This document shows, piece by piece, positions 24,907-32,241 of a stretch of DNA of 34,438 bases. Made by a program: the position numbers and the translations under genes. Positions within the stretch are counted from its first letter, which is position 1, and each line of letters starts with the position of its first letter. The stretch covers positions 1 through 34,438 of the forward strand of contig JAMFTA010000076.1 in NCBI GenBank assembly GCA_026225565.1. The letters are read 5' to 3'. Source of the stretch: Caulobacter sp. (GTDB lineage Bacteria > Pseudomonadota > Alphaproteobacteria > Caulobacterales > Caulobacteraceae). A model generated the notes under the pieces. The model was not told the origin of the DNA. It made no database searches and saw only the letters and a program-made list of their open reading frames with translations.

Positions 24907-26520
24907 GTGAAAACACTTGTCCTGATCTTGTCCTGCACCGCCCTGTGCCAGCCCGCAGCGGCGCACGCCTATGATGTCCAAGAAAAAACCATCGCCGAAC
25001 TGAAAGCCGATCTTTCCGCCGGCAGGACCACGTCCGTGGAGTTGGTGCGCCTCTATGAGCAAAGGATCGCCGCCTTCAATCCGCAACTGCACGCCGTTAT
25101 CGCCTTGAACCCGGACGCGATCGCCCAGGCGGAGGCGGCGGACGCCGCGCGCAAGGCGGGTCGGCCGGCTGGAATGCTGGCGGGCATCCCGATCCTGATC
25201 AAGGACAATGTAGAATCCGCTGACAACATGGCGACCACGGCCGGCTCGATAGCGCTGAAGGACAATGTCACCCATCGGGATGCTCCTCTCGTGGCGCGGA
25301 TGCGAGCCGCCGGCGCCATCATCCTTGGCAAGAGCAATCTCTCAGAATGGGCGAACATCCGTTCAGCCCATTCGATCAGCGGCTGGAGCGGCGTGGGCGG
25401 CCAGGCGCGCAACCCCTATGCGTTCGATCGCAACACCTGCGGCTCCAGCGCCGGATCGGGGGCGGCCGGAGCCGCCAGCCTGGCGGCGGCGACCATCGGC
25501 ACGGAGACGGACGGATCGGTCACCTGCCCCTCGGCCATCAACGGACTGGTCGGCCTGAAACCCACTGTCGGCCTGGTTTCGCGCACCCACATCGTGCCGA
25601 TCAGCCACAGCCAGGACACCGCCGGCCCCATGGCCCGCTGCGTCGCCGACGCGGCGGCGATCCTCGCCGTGATCGCCGGCGCCGATCCAGCCGATCCCGC
25701 CACTGCGGCGGCGGACGCCAAGAAAACGGACTATCTCGCCGTCTTGAGGCCGGATGCGCTGAAGGGCGTGCGTATCGGCGTTCTGCGTTACGCCTCCGAC
25801 TTCCACCCGGAAACCACCCGCGTGTTCGAGCAGGCTCTGGCCGCCTTGACCGCGGGCGGCGCCACCCTGGTGGAGATCAAGGCGTTTCCCGGCGACCATG
25901 ACATCGGCAAGCTCGAGCATCTGATCCTGATGACCGAGCTAAAGGCCGATCTGAACAGCTACTTGGCGACCACCGCCGCGCAGCAGGTTTCCACTCGCAC
26001 CCTCGCCGACCTCATCGCCTTCGACAAGGCCCACGCCGATCGGGAAATGCCCCTCTTCGGCCAAGAGCTGTTCGTCGAAGCGGAAGGGACAAAGGGCCTC
26101 GACGACCCCGACTATCTCAAGGCGGAGGCCGACGCTCACCGATTCGCCGGACCCGAAGGCATCGATAAAATGCTGACGGACAATCAGGTCTCGGTCTTAG
26201 TGGCGCCGACGCTCGGGCCAACCTGGCTGATCGATCCAGTGCTGAAAGATCGCTTCGTTGGCGGGGGCGCGGGTCAGGCGCCCGCCGTCGCCGGCTATCC
26301 CCATCTGACGGTGCCCATGGGACTGGTGGACGGTTTGCCGGTGGGGCTGTCGTTCATTGGCGCGGCGTGGAGCGACGCGCAACTGCTCGCCTATGGCTAC
26401 GCCTATGAACAGGCGTCCCACGCCCGTCGGCCTCCGCGCTATCTGCCTACGGCGGCCATTGAAAACGAGGCATCCTGGCGCGGCGTCGATGACGCCGATG
26501 GCAAGGGCGGGACAAATTAA
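24907..26520 (+). CDS. Secreted amidase, amidase-signature family
   Basis: The 537-residue protein starts with GTG at 24907, opening a Sec signal peptide that probably ends at Ala-His-Ala. It contains the Ser-cisSer-Lys triad of the family: Lys99 in Gly-Ile-Pro-Ile-Leu-Ile-Lys-Asp-Asn, cis-Ser180 in Cys-Gly-Ser-Ser-Ala-Gly-Ser, and nucleophile Ser204 in Glu-Thr-Asp-Gly-Ser-Val-Thr-Cys-Pro. This form is close to peptide amidases and related exported hydrolases, which deamidate peptide C-termini or other amides. It is not GatA: it is exported and no gatB or gatC is near. It is divergent from the hydroxylase operon. Confidence 0.93.
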   Translation: MKTLVLILSCTALCQPAAAHAYDVQEKTIAELKADLSAGRTTSVELVRLYEQRIAAFNPQLHAVIALNPDAIAQAEAADAARKAGRPAGMLAGIPILIKDNVESADNMATTAGSIALKDNVTHRDAPLVARMRAAGAIILGKSNLSEWANIRSAHSISGWSGVGGQARNPYAFDRNTCGSSAGSGAAGAASLAAATIGTETDGSVTCPSAINGLVGLKPTVGLVSRTHIVPISHSQDTAGPMARCVADAAAILAVIAGADPADPATAAADAKKTDYLAVLRPDALKGVRIGVLRYASDFHPETTRVFEQALAALTAGGATLVEIKAFPGDHDIGKLEHLILMTELKADLNSYLATTAAQQVSTRTLADLIAFDKAHADREMPLFGQELFVEAEGTKGLDDPDYLKAEADAHRFAGPEGIDKMLTDNQVSVLVAPTLGPTWLIDPVLKDRFVGGGAGQAPAVAGYPHLTVPMGLVDGLPVGLSFIGAAWSDAQLLAYGYAYEQASHARRPPRYLPTAAIENEASWRGVDDADGKGGTN

Positions 26521-26766
26521 AAGGCTAAGCTCGGATCGAAGGCTGCTTGATTGGAGAAGGTGTGAAAGGCGCTTGTCAGCGCAAATGCACCGCGCGACGC
26601 CAAACCTGTTCACTCAGCAGTGGATCCACTTACGGCTGGTGTCGAAACCGTCCTAGGGCGTCAAATCCTCGACGTTATGGATGCTCAAGGCGAAGCAAAA
26701 CCAGAATTCAGAGACCGGTTGCGCCGGAGGGCTTACGCTTATCCGAAGTGCAGCCCCCGACGTCCA

Positions 26767-26931
26767 TTACGGCTTTTCGCCAGCCGTAAACAGACCGACG
26801 AGCACCCCGGCGTTTGGCGTTCCTAGTCCCGTGCAGGCATCCCAGCCCAGCGTGGCTGCGCCCGCCACTTGCACATTCACCGCCACCTCACCATCCGCAT
26901 TGGGCAGGGTCCGGCTTTGAAGTCGACGCAC
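26767..26931 (-). pseudogene. C-terminal remnant of an S53 (sedolisin/kumamolisin) peptidase
   Basis: This minus-strand frame of 54 residues ends at a TAA (26767-26769) and is closed upstream by a stop at 26935-26937. It contains Gly-Trp-Asp-Ala-Cys-Thr-Gly-Leu-Gly-Thr-Pro-Asn followed by Val-Leu-Val-Gly-Leu, the hallmark C-terminal end of secreted S53 acid serine proteases. The Ser, Glu and Asp catalytic residues and the Asp-Ile-Thr calcium site are absent, and nothing S53-like continues upstream. It is therefore the stump of a deleted gene. Confidence 0.65.
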
Positions 26932-26940
26932 ACCTTACGC

Positions 26941-26965
26941 ACTTAAATTCTCGCTTAAGTTGACA
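26941..26965 (+). promoter_or_regulatory. Palindrome overlapping a TTGACA hexamer upstream of the DyP operon
   Basis: ACTTAA (26941-26946) and TTAAGT (26955-26960) form a perfect repeat across 8 bases. The last T begins TTGACA (26960-26965), a consensus -35 box, though no good -10 hexamer follows at 17 bases. A repressor bound here would block the promoter of the operon starting at 27056. The half-sites TTAA-N8-TTAA miss the CtrA spacing of 7. Confidence 0.35.
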
Positions 26966-26985
26966 AAAAGCATCAAGTATCGCCA

Positions 26986-27002
26986 ACCTGCTCTCAGCAG
27001 GT
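26986..27002 (+). promoter_or_regulatory. 7-bp hairpin in the leader of the DyP operon
   Basis: ACCTGCT (26986-26992) pairs perfectly with AGCAGGT (26996-27002) across 3 bases. It lies 53 bases before the first gene of the operon and could act in the mRNA leader or as a protein-binding site. No T-run follows. Confidence 0.3.
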
Positions 27003-27055
27003 GGGACGTTTCGGCGGTTTGTTGAGCCGTCGAATCCGCAATGCAAGGGGGGGAC

Positions 27056-28915
27056 ATGTCGAACGTCGCGGGCAAGGCCTATGGCATGAACGTCATTACG
27101 CCCATGCGGCCGTCGATGACGTGGCTCAACACCTTCCTGTTCATGGTGTCGCGGGCGTTGCCGGCAACCTTGTCGGGTCTTCTCGGCCTCTCGCTTATTC
27201 ATTTCGCAAGGTGGGTGATGATCCGGCGCGATCAATGGCCCCAACGTGGCCAGGGACCGCAGCCGCTCAAGAATGACTACATGCTGTTTTGCAGCAATTT
27301 TAACGGCACCTGGGATCAATATATCGACGCATTCGCGGACGGAATTCCAGGAGGTCTCGACCTTTTTTGGTATTCGAGCACCAAATATCCAAACTCAATC
27401 CCGATCACGCCGTTTAAGAATTACATCCGCGGCAACCAGATCGACACCAACTATTACTATAACGCCACACCGGGGAGCGGCCAGCGCGATATAAAGGCGG
27501 CGCTGAAGCTATATGCAGCTCTGTGTGAGGTGAACGTCAAAGCTGACGATTCGACCCTCGCCTTAGCCTATCGCCGGGTGCTGGACGCCGTACAGGGCGG
27601 GCTCGGAGCGCCGGGCTACGCGCCGGTCGCCAGTTGCGACACCAGCGCCGCTGACCGACATCGATGCGCGGCGGTGCGCGCCCGCTGGGGCGCGGAGGGC
27701 AAGGGGCCGCCCAGAGCCGTACAGATGATCCATCCGATCGATCCACAGGTGGTCGCGGGGAGCGCCGCGAACGAGCCGGGCGCGACGACGGCGGTGCGCG
27801 ACGCCGTCGCCGAGGTCACCTTTGGCGCAGCCCGGATCGAAGCGCCGATCCTGAAGCCCGTCCAAGTCGTCCCGCCTCCCCTCATCGCCGAGGAGAAGGC
27901 GACGCCGCCCGCCGGCGTCGGCGCGCCTGCCGAGACGAAAACAGCCGGCACTAATTTAGACGGCGGCCACTATTTCTTCACCGGCCTGGTTCCGATCTGC
28001 AATGTCGGCATCGTCGAGCATGAGGCGATGAAAAGCTCGCCGATCCATATGGTGCGCGAAGCGCTTGAGACCCTGCCGACCGCGCTGCAATCACATGCCT
28101 CCGAAGAGGTGGGCATACAGAGCCCGTTCGCGCGATCGCTGCGCACACACTTCGCTAGGCTGGTGGTGGTGGACCAGCCTTATTTCAACGGGCGCGACCA
28201 TGCTGACGCGTTGGTCTCAGCCGTGAAGGGTACGGATTTGCTGGCGGCCGAACCGGTGGACGCCCTCGCTTGTCCCTATGTGCTGGTAGTCATCGATTTT
28301 GATCCGGGCGAGGCGAGCGGCCAGGGAGAGCCGCGGTCCTATTTCGAGGAGTTGTGGCGGCTCATGGCGGTCGAGCTGACCGCCGTATTCCGTTACGCCT
28401 ATGGCTTTTCCAATGTGGTCGACGCGACGAGCTTCGCCGACATGATGATCGATTGTCAGGTCAAGACGACGATGCCGTTCAACGACTATTGGGTCGGCGC
28501 ACCTCCGTTTCCGTCTTTGTCGAGTGGGGCCTTGTTGGCGGTTCCGATCGCGGGCGTGGTCGCGGGATTGGGCTTGGCGCTCATCGTCGTCTTGATGATT
28601 CATTGGCCTTGGTGGCTGGCGGCTTCGCTGCCCATCCAGTTCGGCCTGATCGGCGTCCTGATCGACTATGCATGGGTCATGCGGCAAGGGGCGAAGCCGT
28701 TCCCGGCCGCGCCGAACGCCACGCTTCGCCATATTCTGAAGGCGCTACACTTACAGCAGGCCTTCACCCGTTTCGTCTCCAAGCGGCAGGACGCCGATTC
28801 GGTCGGGCTGGGCGCCGCCTTCCGGCAGTTTCTCGCCGACCACGATCCCCCCAATCTGAACGCGCCGACCCAACCGCCTGGAGTCATTCGCAGTCCGTTC
28901 GCAGGAGCCTTCTGA
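27056..28915 (+). CDS. Uncharacterised membrane protein in a DyP peroxidase/P450 operon
   Basis: The 619-residue product starts at the ATG at 27056, just after a strong G-rich ribosome binding site; an ATG at 27041 is less likely. A hydrophobic stretch (~20-55) is followed by a soluble domain with Ser-Asn-Phe-Asn-Gly-Thr-Trp-Asp-Gln-Tyr-Ile-Asp (80-91). A Pro/Ala-rich linker leads to a second soluble domain with Thr-His-Phe-Ala-Arg-Leu-Val-Val-Val (364-372) and Phe-Asn-Gly-Arg-Asp. One or two membrane helices lie near 492-540, then a tail. The two soluble parts may be repeats of a ferredoxin-like alpha/beta fold related to DyP domains, but that is a guess. I do not recognise a named family. 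It overlaps the DyP gene by one base. Confidence 0.8.
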   Translation: MSNVAGKAYGMNVITPMRPSMTWLNTFLFMVSRALPATLSGLLGLSLIHFARWVMIRRDQWPQRGQGPQPLKNDYMLFCSNFNGTWDQYIDAFADGIPGGLDLFWYSSTKYPNSIPITPFKNYIRGNQIDTNYYYNATPGSGQRDIKAALKLYAALCEVNVKADDSTLALAYRRVLDAVQGGLGAPGYAPVASCDTSAADRHRCAAVRARWGAEGKGPPRAVQMIHPIDPQVVAGSAANEPGATTAVRDAVAEVTFGAARIEAPILKPVQVVPPPLIAEEKATPPAGVGAPAETKTAGTNLDGGHYFFTGLVPICNVGIVEHEAMKSSPIHMVREALETLPTALQSHASEEVGIQSPFARSLRTHFARLVVVDQPYFNGRDHADALVSAVKGTDLLAAEPVDALACPYVLVVIDFDPGEASGQGEPRSYFEELWRLMAVELTAVFRYAYGFSNVVDATSFADMMIDCQVKTTMPFNDYWVGAPPFPSLSSGALLAVPIAGVVAGLGLALIVVLMIHWPWWLAASLPIQFGLIGVLIDYAWVMRQGAKPFPAAPNATLRHILKALHLQQAFTRFVSKRQDADSVGLGAAFRQFLADHDPPNLNAPTQPPGVIRSPFAGAF

Positions 28916-30594
28916 TGAGCGTGCTCGATCTCGCCGACATCCAGGGCGGCGTTCTGCGCGCCTACGGCCGCCAAGGCTTTCCCAAGGCCCGCTATTTCTT
29001 CCTGACAATCCGCGACGCCGTCAAAGGCCGCGCCTTTGTCGAGACGCTGCGCCCCCGCATCACGACGGCGGCGCGTTGGAAGAACCCGGAACGGGGCGAG
29101 GCGCTGCTGCGCACGCGAAACCCGCGGGTGAAGGATATCGTGCGCGCCGAGGGCGTGCCGGACTATCCGGGCGAGGTCCAGCTTATGAAGCCGAAGGTGG
29201 CGATCAATATCGCCTTCACCTTCTATGGCCTCTACGCGCTGGGGGTGCCGACGCGCACCCTCCGCGCCATGCCTGACGAGTTCATCGACGGCATGGAGCA
29301 GCGCGCCCCCATACTCGGCGATGACCTGTTCCTCGACAAGCGCGACGCTGTCTGGAGGCGCTCGCGCGACGATACCCGGGTGCACATGTTCATCTCGATG
29401 AACGCCGAGATGAACGACGACGGCACGCCGATCGCCGAACTGGAGGCGGAGACGACCGCCCTAAAGCAGCTATGCGCCGACAGCGGCGGCGGCGTCGTCC
29501 TTCTCTCGGGCACAGGACCGGACGATGCCGAATGGCAAGAGGTTTCAGCGGTGCTCCGCCCAGATGACGGTGTCATGTCTCCGACCAACAAGGAGCATTT
29601 CGGCCTTTCCGACGGTTTCGGCGATCCGGTGTTCGAAGGACAGTTTTCCGGGGAGGCCGAGCGTCTGCGCATGATCGGCGGCGGCAAGGTGTTGCCCAAC
29701 ACTCAGTGGGCGCCGCTGGCGACCGGCGAGTTCCTGCTTGGGCATCCGGATGAGGCGCAAGAGATCCCGGGCGCGGCCATGCCCATCGAATTCAGCCGCA
29801 ACGGCACCTTCATGGCCTATCGCAAGCTCCATGAGAATGTCGAAAGCTTCACCGCCTATATCAAGCAGATCGGCGCGCGCTATGCGCAGCTGAATGACGT
29901 GCCGCAGACCGAGGCTGAGGATACGGTCACGGCCAAAATGGTTGGACGCTGGAGCGATGGAGTGCCGCTGATGGCCGCCCCGACCCATGCCGACTGGGTG
30001 ACCTTCAATGAGGAGCTGGCGGCCGCCCATGCGGCGGGCGACAAGCCCAAGCTCGCGCAGATCGCGCTGCGCTTCACCAACTTTCTCTACCGCTCCGATC
30101 AGACCGGGGCGGTCTGTCCCATGACCTCGCACCTGCGCCGCGCCAATCCGCGCGATACGCTGGACCCGCAATTCGCGTCCCCCAATCCGAAGAACTGGGA
30201 CGGCTCCGCCCTCGTCAATCGCCGCCGCATCCTGCGCCGCGGCCTGCCCTATGGCGAGGTCGATCCTGCGGCGCCGGACGATAAGGGCGAGCAGGGCATC
30301 ATCTTTCTGGCGATCTGCACCAGCCTGTTTCGGCAATTCGAGTTCCTGCAACAACAGTGGATGCAATACGGGCTGGACTTCAACGCGGGCAGCGACACCT
30401 GTCCCATCGTCGGCAACCACGATCCAGAGCATGACCCCAAGCTGGTGATCGTCACCGATCCCGATGGCCCGCGCCGACCGTTTGTGTGCGGCTGTATTCC
30501 TCAGCTCGTGGAATGCCGCGGCGGGGATTACTTCTTCATCCCCAGCATGACCGCCCTGCGCATGATCGGCATGGGGATCGTCGATCCGACATGA
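28915..30594 (+). CDS. DyP-type heme peroxidase
   Basis: The 559-residue protein starts at the ATG overlapping the previous stop (TGATG). The distal Gly-x-x-Asp-Gly motif is Gly-Leu-Ser-Asp233-Gly-Phe-Gly; the proximal heme ligand is His406 in Cys-Pro-Met-Thr-Ser-His-Leu-Arg-Arg-Ala-Asn-Pro-Arg-Asp, both canonical. The protein is longer than compact DyPs of ~300-350 residues and belongs with the longer forms. There is no signal peptide, so it acts in the cytoplasm unless carried by its partner. DyPs use H2O2 to oxidise dyes, phenols, porphyrins or other donors. The physiological donor is unknown; the flanking membrane protein and P450 suggest a joint pathway. Confidence 0.93.
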   Translation: MSVLDLADIQGGVLRAYGRQGFPKARYFFLTIRDAVKGRAFVETLRPRITTAARWKNPERGEALLRTRNPRVKDIVRAEGVPDYPGEVQLMKPKVAINIAFTFYGLYALGVPTRTLRAMPDEFIDGMEQRAPILGDDLFLDKRDAVWRRSRDDTRVHMFISMNAEMNDDGTPIAELEAETTALKQLCADSGGGVVLLSGTGPDDAEWQEVSAVLRPDDGVMSPTNKEHFGLSDGFGDPVFEGQFSGEAERLRMIGGGKVLPNTQWAPLATGEFLLGHPDEAQEIPGAAMPIEFSRNGTFMAYRKLHENVESFTAYIKQIGARYAQLNDVPQTEAEDTVTAKMVGRWSDGVPLMAAPTHADWVTFNEELAAAHAAGDKPKLAQIALRFTNFLYRSDQTGAVCPMTSHLRRANPRDTLDPQFASPNPKNWDGSALVNRRRILRRGLPYGEVDPAAPDDKGEQGIIFLAICTSLFRQFEFLQQQWMQYGLDFNAGSDTCPIVGNHDPEHDPKLVIVTDPDGPRRPFVCGCIPQLVECRGGDYFFIPSMTALRMIGMGIVDPT

Positions 30595-30606
30595 GGAGCC
30601 GATGCG

Positions 30607-31965
30607 ATGGCGTTGCTGAACCTACCTATCGCGCTGTGGCGCCGTCTTTTGCTGCTCGTACAAGGCTGCAGCGCCTTGATTTTGCTGCTGTGGAGCGGCG
30701 TGGCGGCGCTCCTGAGCGGCGGCCCGATCGGCAGCAAGATCGCCGCAAGCCTGACCTCACCCGTAGGTCAACGCCGCGTCTTCGCCCTGTTGCGGCTGAT
30801 CCAGCCCAATCTGGTGCTAAAGCGCGTATTGGTTAAGGCCTACGCCAATACCGGCACCGCCTTGGTCACCCGGCGCGAGGACGTCACGGAGGTGCTGACC
30901 CGTGACGCAGACTTCGGCGTGGTCTACGCGCCGCGGATGGAGATGATCACCGGCGGTGAGAACTTCTTCCTCGGGATGCAGGATACGCCGCGCTACACCC
31001 GCGACACCTCGAACATGAAGCTGGTGGTGCGGCGCGACGATGTGCCGGAAATCGTCGTTCCCCTGGCTTCCGCCGCCGCGCACACCTTGGTGAAGGCCGC
31101 CGGGAGGCAGATCGACGTGCCCCAGATGTTGACCATCCCCGTCGCGGCGGAGCTGCTGGACCGATATTTCGGCACGCCCGGTCCATCCATGAACGAGATC
31201 GCCGATTGGACGACGACCTTGTTCTGGTACCTTTTCATCGACCTCGCCGCCGATCCCGTGCTCGACGCCAAGGCAAGGGACGTGTCGGCCAGGTTCCGGG
31301 CCTGGCTCGACACCCTGATCGCAGAGCGGAAGGCCGGCGGCCAGGATCGGGAGGACGTGCTCGGCCGCTGCCTGAAGATGCAGGCGGGGGGCGCTCCTGG
31401 AATGGCCGATCTGGATATCCGCAACAACTTGATCGGCCTTTTGATTGGCGAACTGCCGACCACCTCGGCGGCGGCCAATTTCGCCCTCGACGAACTGCTC
31501 GATCGTCCAGACGCCTTGGCTGGCGCACAAGCCGCGGCCCGGGCGGGGGATGATGAGCGCCTGGCCGCGTACATATTCGAAGCCTTGCGCTTCCGGCCGT
31601 TGAATCCGGTGATTTATCGCCGCGCGTTGCGCGATACACACATCGCCGACGGCACGCTGCGCGCGCGTCATGTACCCAAGGGTCGGATGGTCATGGCGTC
31701 TAATCTTTCGGCGATGTTTGATCCTTTAGCGGTGCCCGACGCCGGGCGTTTTCGCATCGATCGCCCGTGGGAGACCTACATGCTGTGGGGCTATGGGATG
31801 CACGCCTGCTTCGGCGCTCACCTCAACCGAGCCACCCTTCCCGCCATCCTGAAGCCGCTGCTGGCGAAACCGGGCTTGCGCCGGGCAGCGGGCGCTGCAG
31901 GTCGCATTGACGCTGGGGGAACGCCTTTTCCAGTCCACTTCCATCTCGAATTCGAAAGTCCCTGA
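30607..31965 (+). CDS. Cytochrome P450 with hydrophobic N-terminal anchor and atypical I-helix
   Basis: The 452-residue protein lies 12 bases after the DyP stop, with GAGGAG as ribosome binding site. Heme ligand Cys401 is in Trp-Gly-Tyr-Gly-Met-His-Ala-Cys-Phe-Gly (Trp replaces the usual Phe), and the ExxR pair is Glu325/Arg328. In the I-helix the usual Ala-Gly-x-Asp/Glu-Thr-Thr reads Gly-Glu-Leu-Pro-Thr-Thr (281-286), so the acid is replaced by Pro284 while the Thr remains. Residues ~12-36 are strongly hydrophobic, unusual for bacterial P450s, which are mostly soluble. No ferredoxin or reductase gene is adjacent. It may use peroxides or an unlinked redox partner; its substrate is unknown. 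Confidence 0.88.
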   Translation: MALLNLPIALWRRLLLLVQGCSALILLLWSGVAALLSGGPIGSKIAASLTSPVGQRRVFALLRLIQPNLVLKRVLVKAYANTGTALVTRREDVTEVLTRDADFGVVYAPRMEMITGGENFFLGMQDTPRYTRDTSNMKLVVRRDDVPEIVVPLASAAAHTLVKAAGRQIDVPQMLTIPVAAELLDRYFGTPGPSMNEIADWTTTLFWYLFIDLAADPVLDAKARDVSARFRAWLDTLIAERKAGGQDREDVLGRCLKMQAGGAPGMADLDIRNNLIGLLIGELPTTSAAANFALDELLDRPDALAGAQAAARAGDDERLAAYIFEALRFRPLNPVIYRRALRDTHIADGTLRARHVPKGRMVMASNLSAMFDPLAVPDAGRFRIDRPWETYMLWGYGMHACFGAHLNRATLPAILKPLLAKPGLRRAAGAAGRIDAGGTPFPVHFHLEFESP

Positions 31966-32241
31966 TGGCCTAAGGTCAACGGGGCAGGGGATGGCTGCGT
32001 TCAGCGGAGACAAGTCGCCGCTAGACTGACACCGCCCAGCCGATCCCTGAACCTGGGGTCGAGGCCTCAGCCCGGCGCGGTTGGGCAAAGTTGCGATCAT
32101 CATGGTGGAGACTGCGTCCGATTGTCGCTCTGAAATGGCACGTTGACGCAGATCAAATGCCCATCAACTATTTTGTAATAGTAGGATGGGAAAAATTTAC
32201 TCTTGCTAGTATTTCACTATATATCCTGAGGCAGGAACGCT

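Larger units (their letters stand above)
26521..27055. other. 535-base intergenic stretch with a protease remnant and the promoter of the DyP operon
   Basis: After the amidase stop comes about 240 bases with no recognisable gene, then a minus-strand S53 protease remnant (26767-26931), a palindrome with a TTGACA hexamer (26941-26965) and a hairpin (26986-27002) directly before the DyP operon. The mix suggests an old insertion or deletion boundary. Confidence 0.5.

Noticed and set aside
26943-26958. CtrA binding site (TTAA-N7-TTAA), attractive in a Caulobacterales genome
   Set aside because: The spacing here is 8, and the flanks complete a different, longer palindrome.
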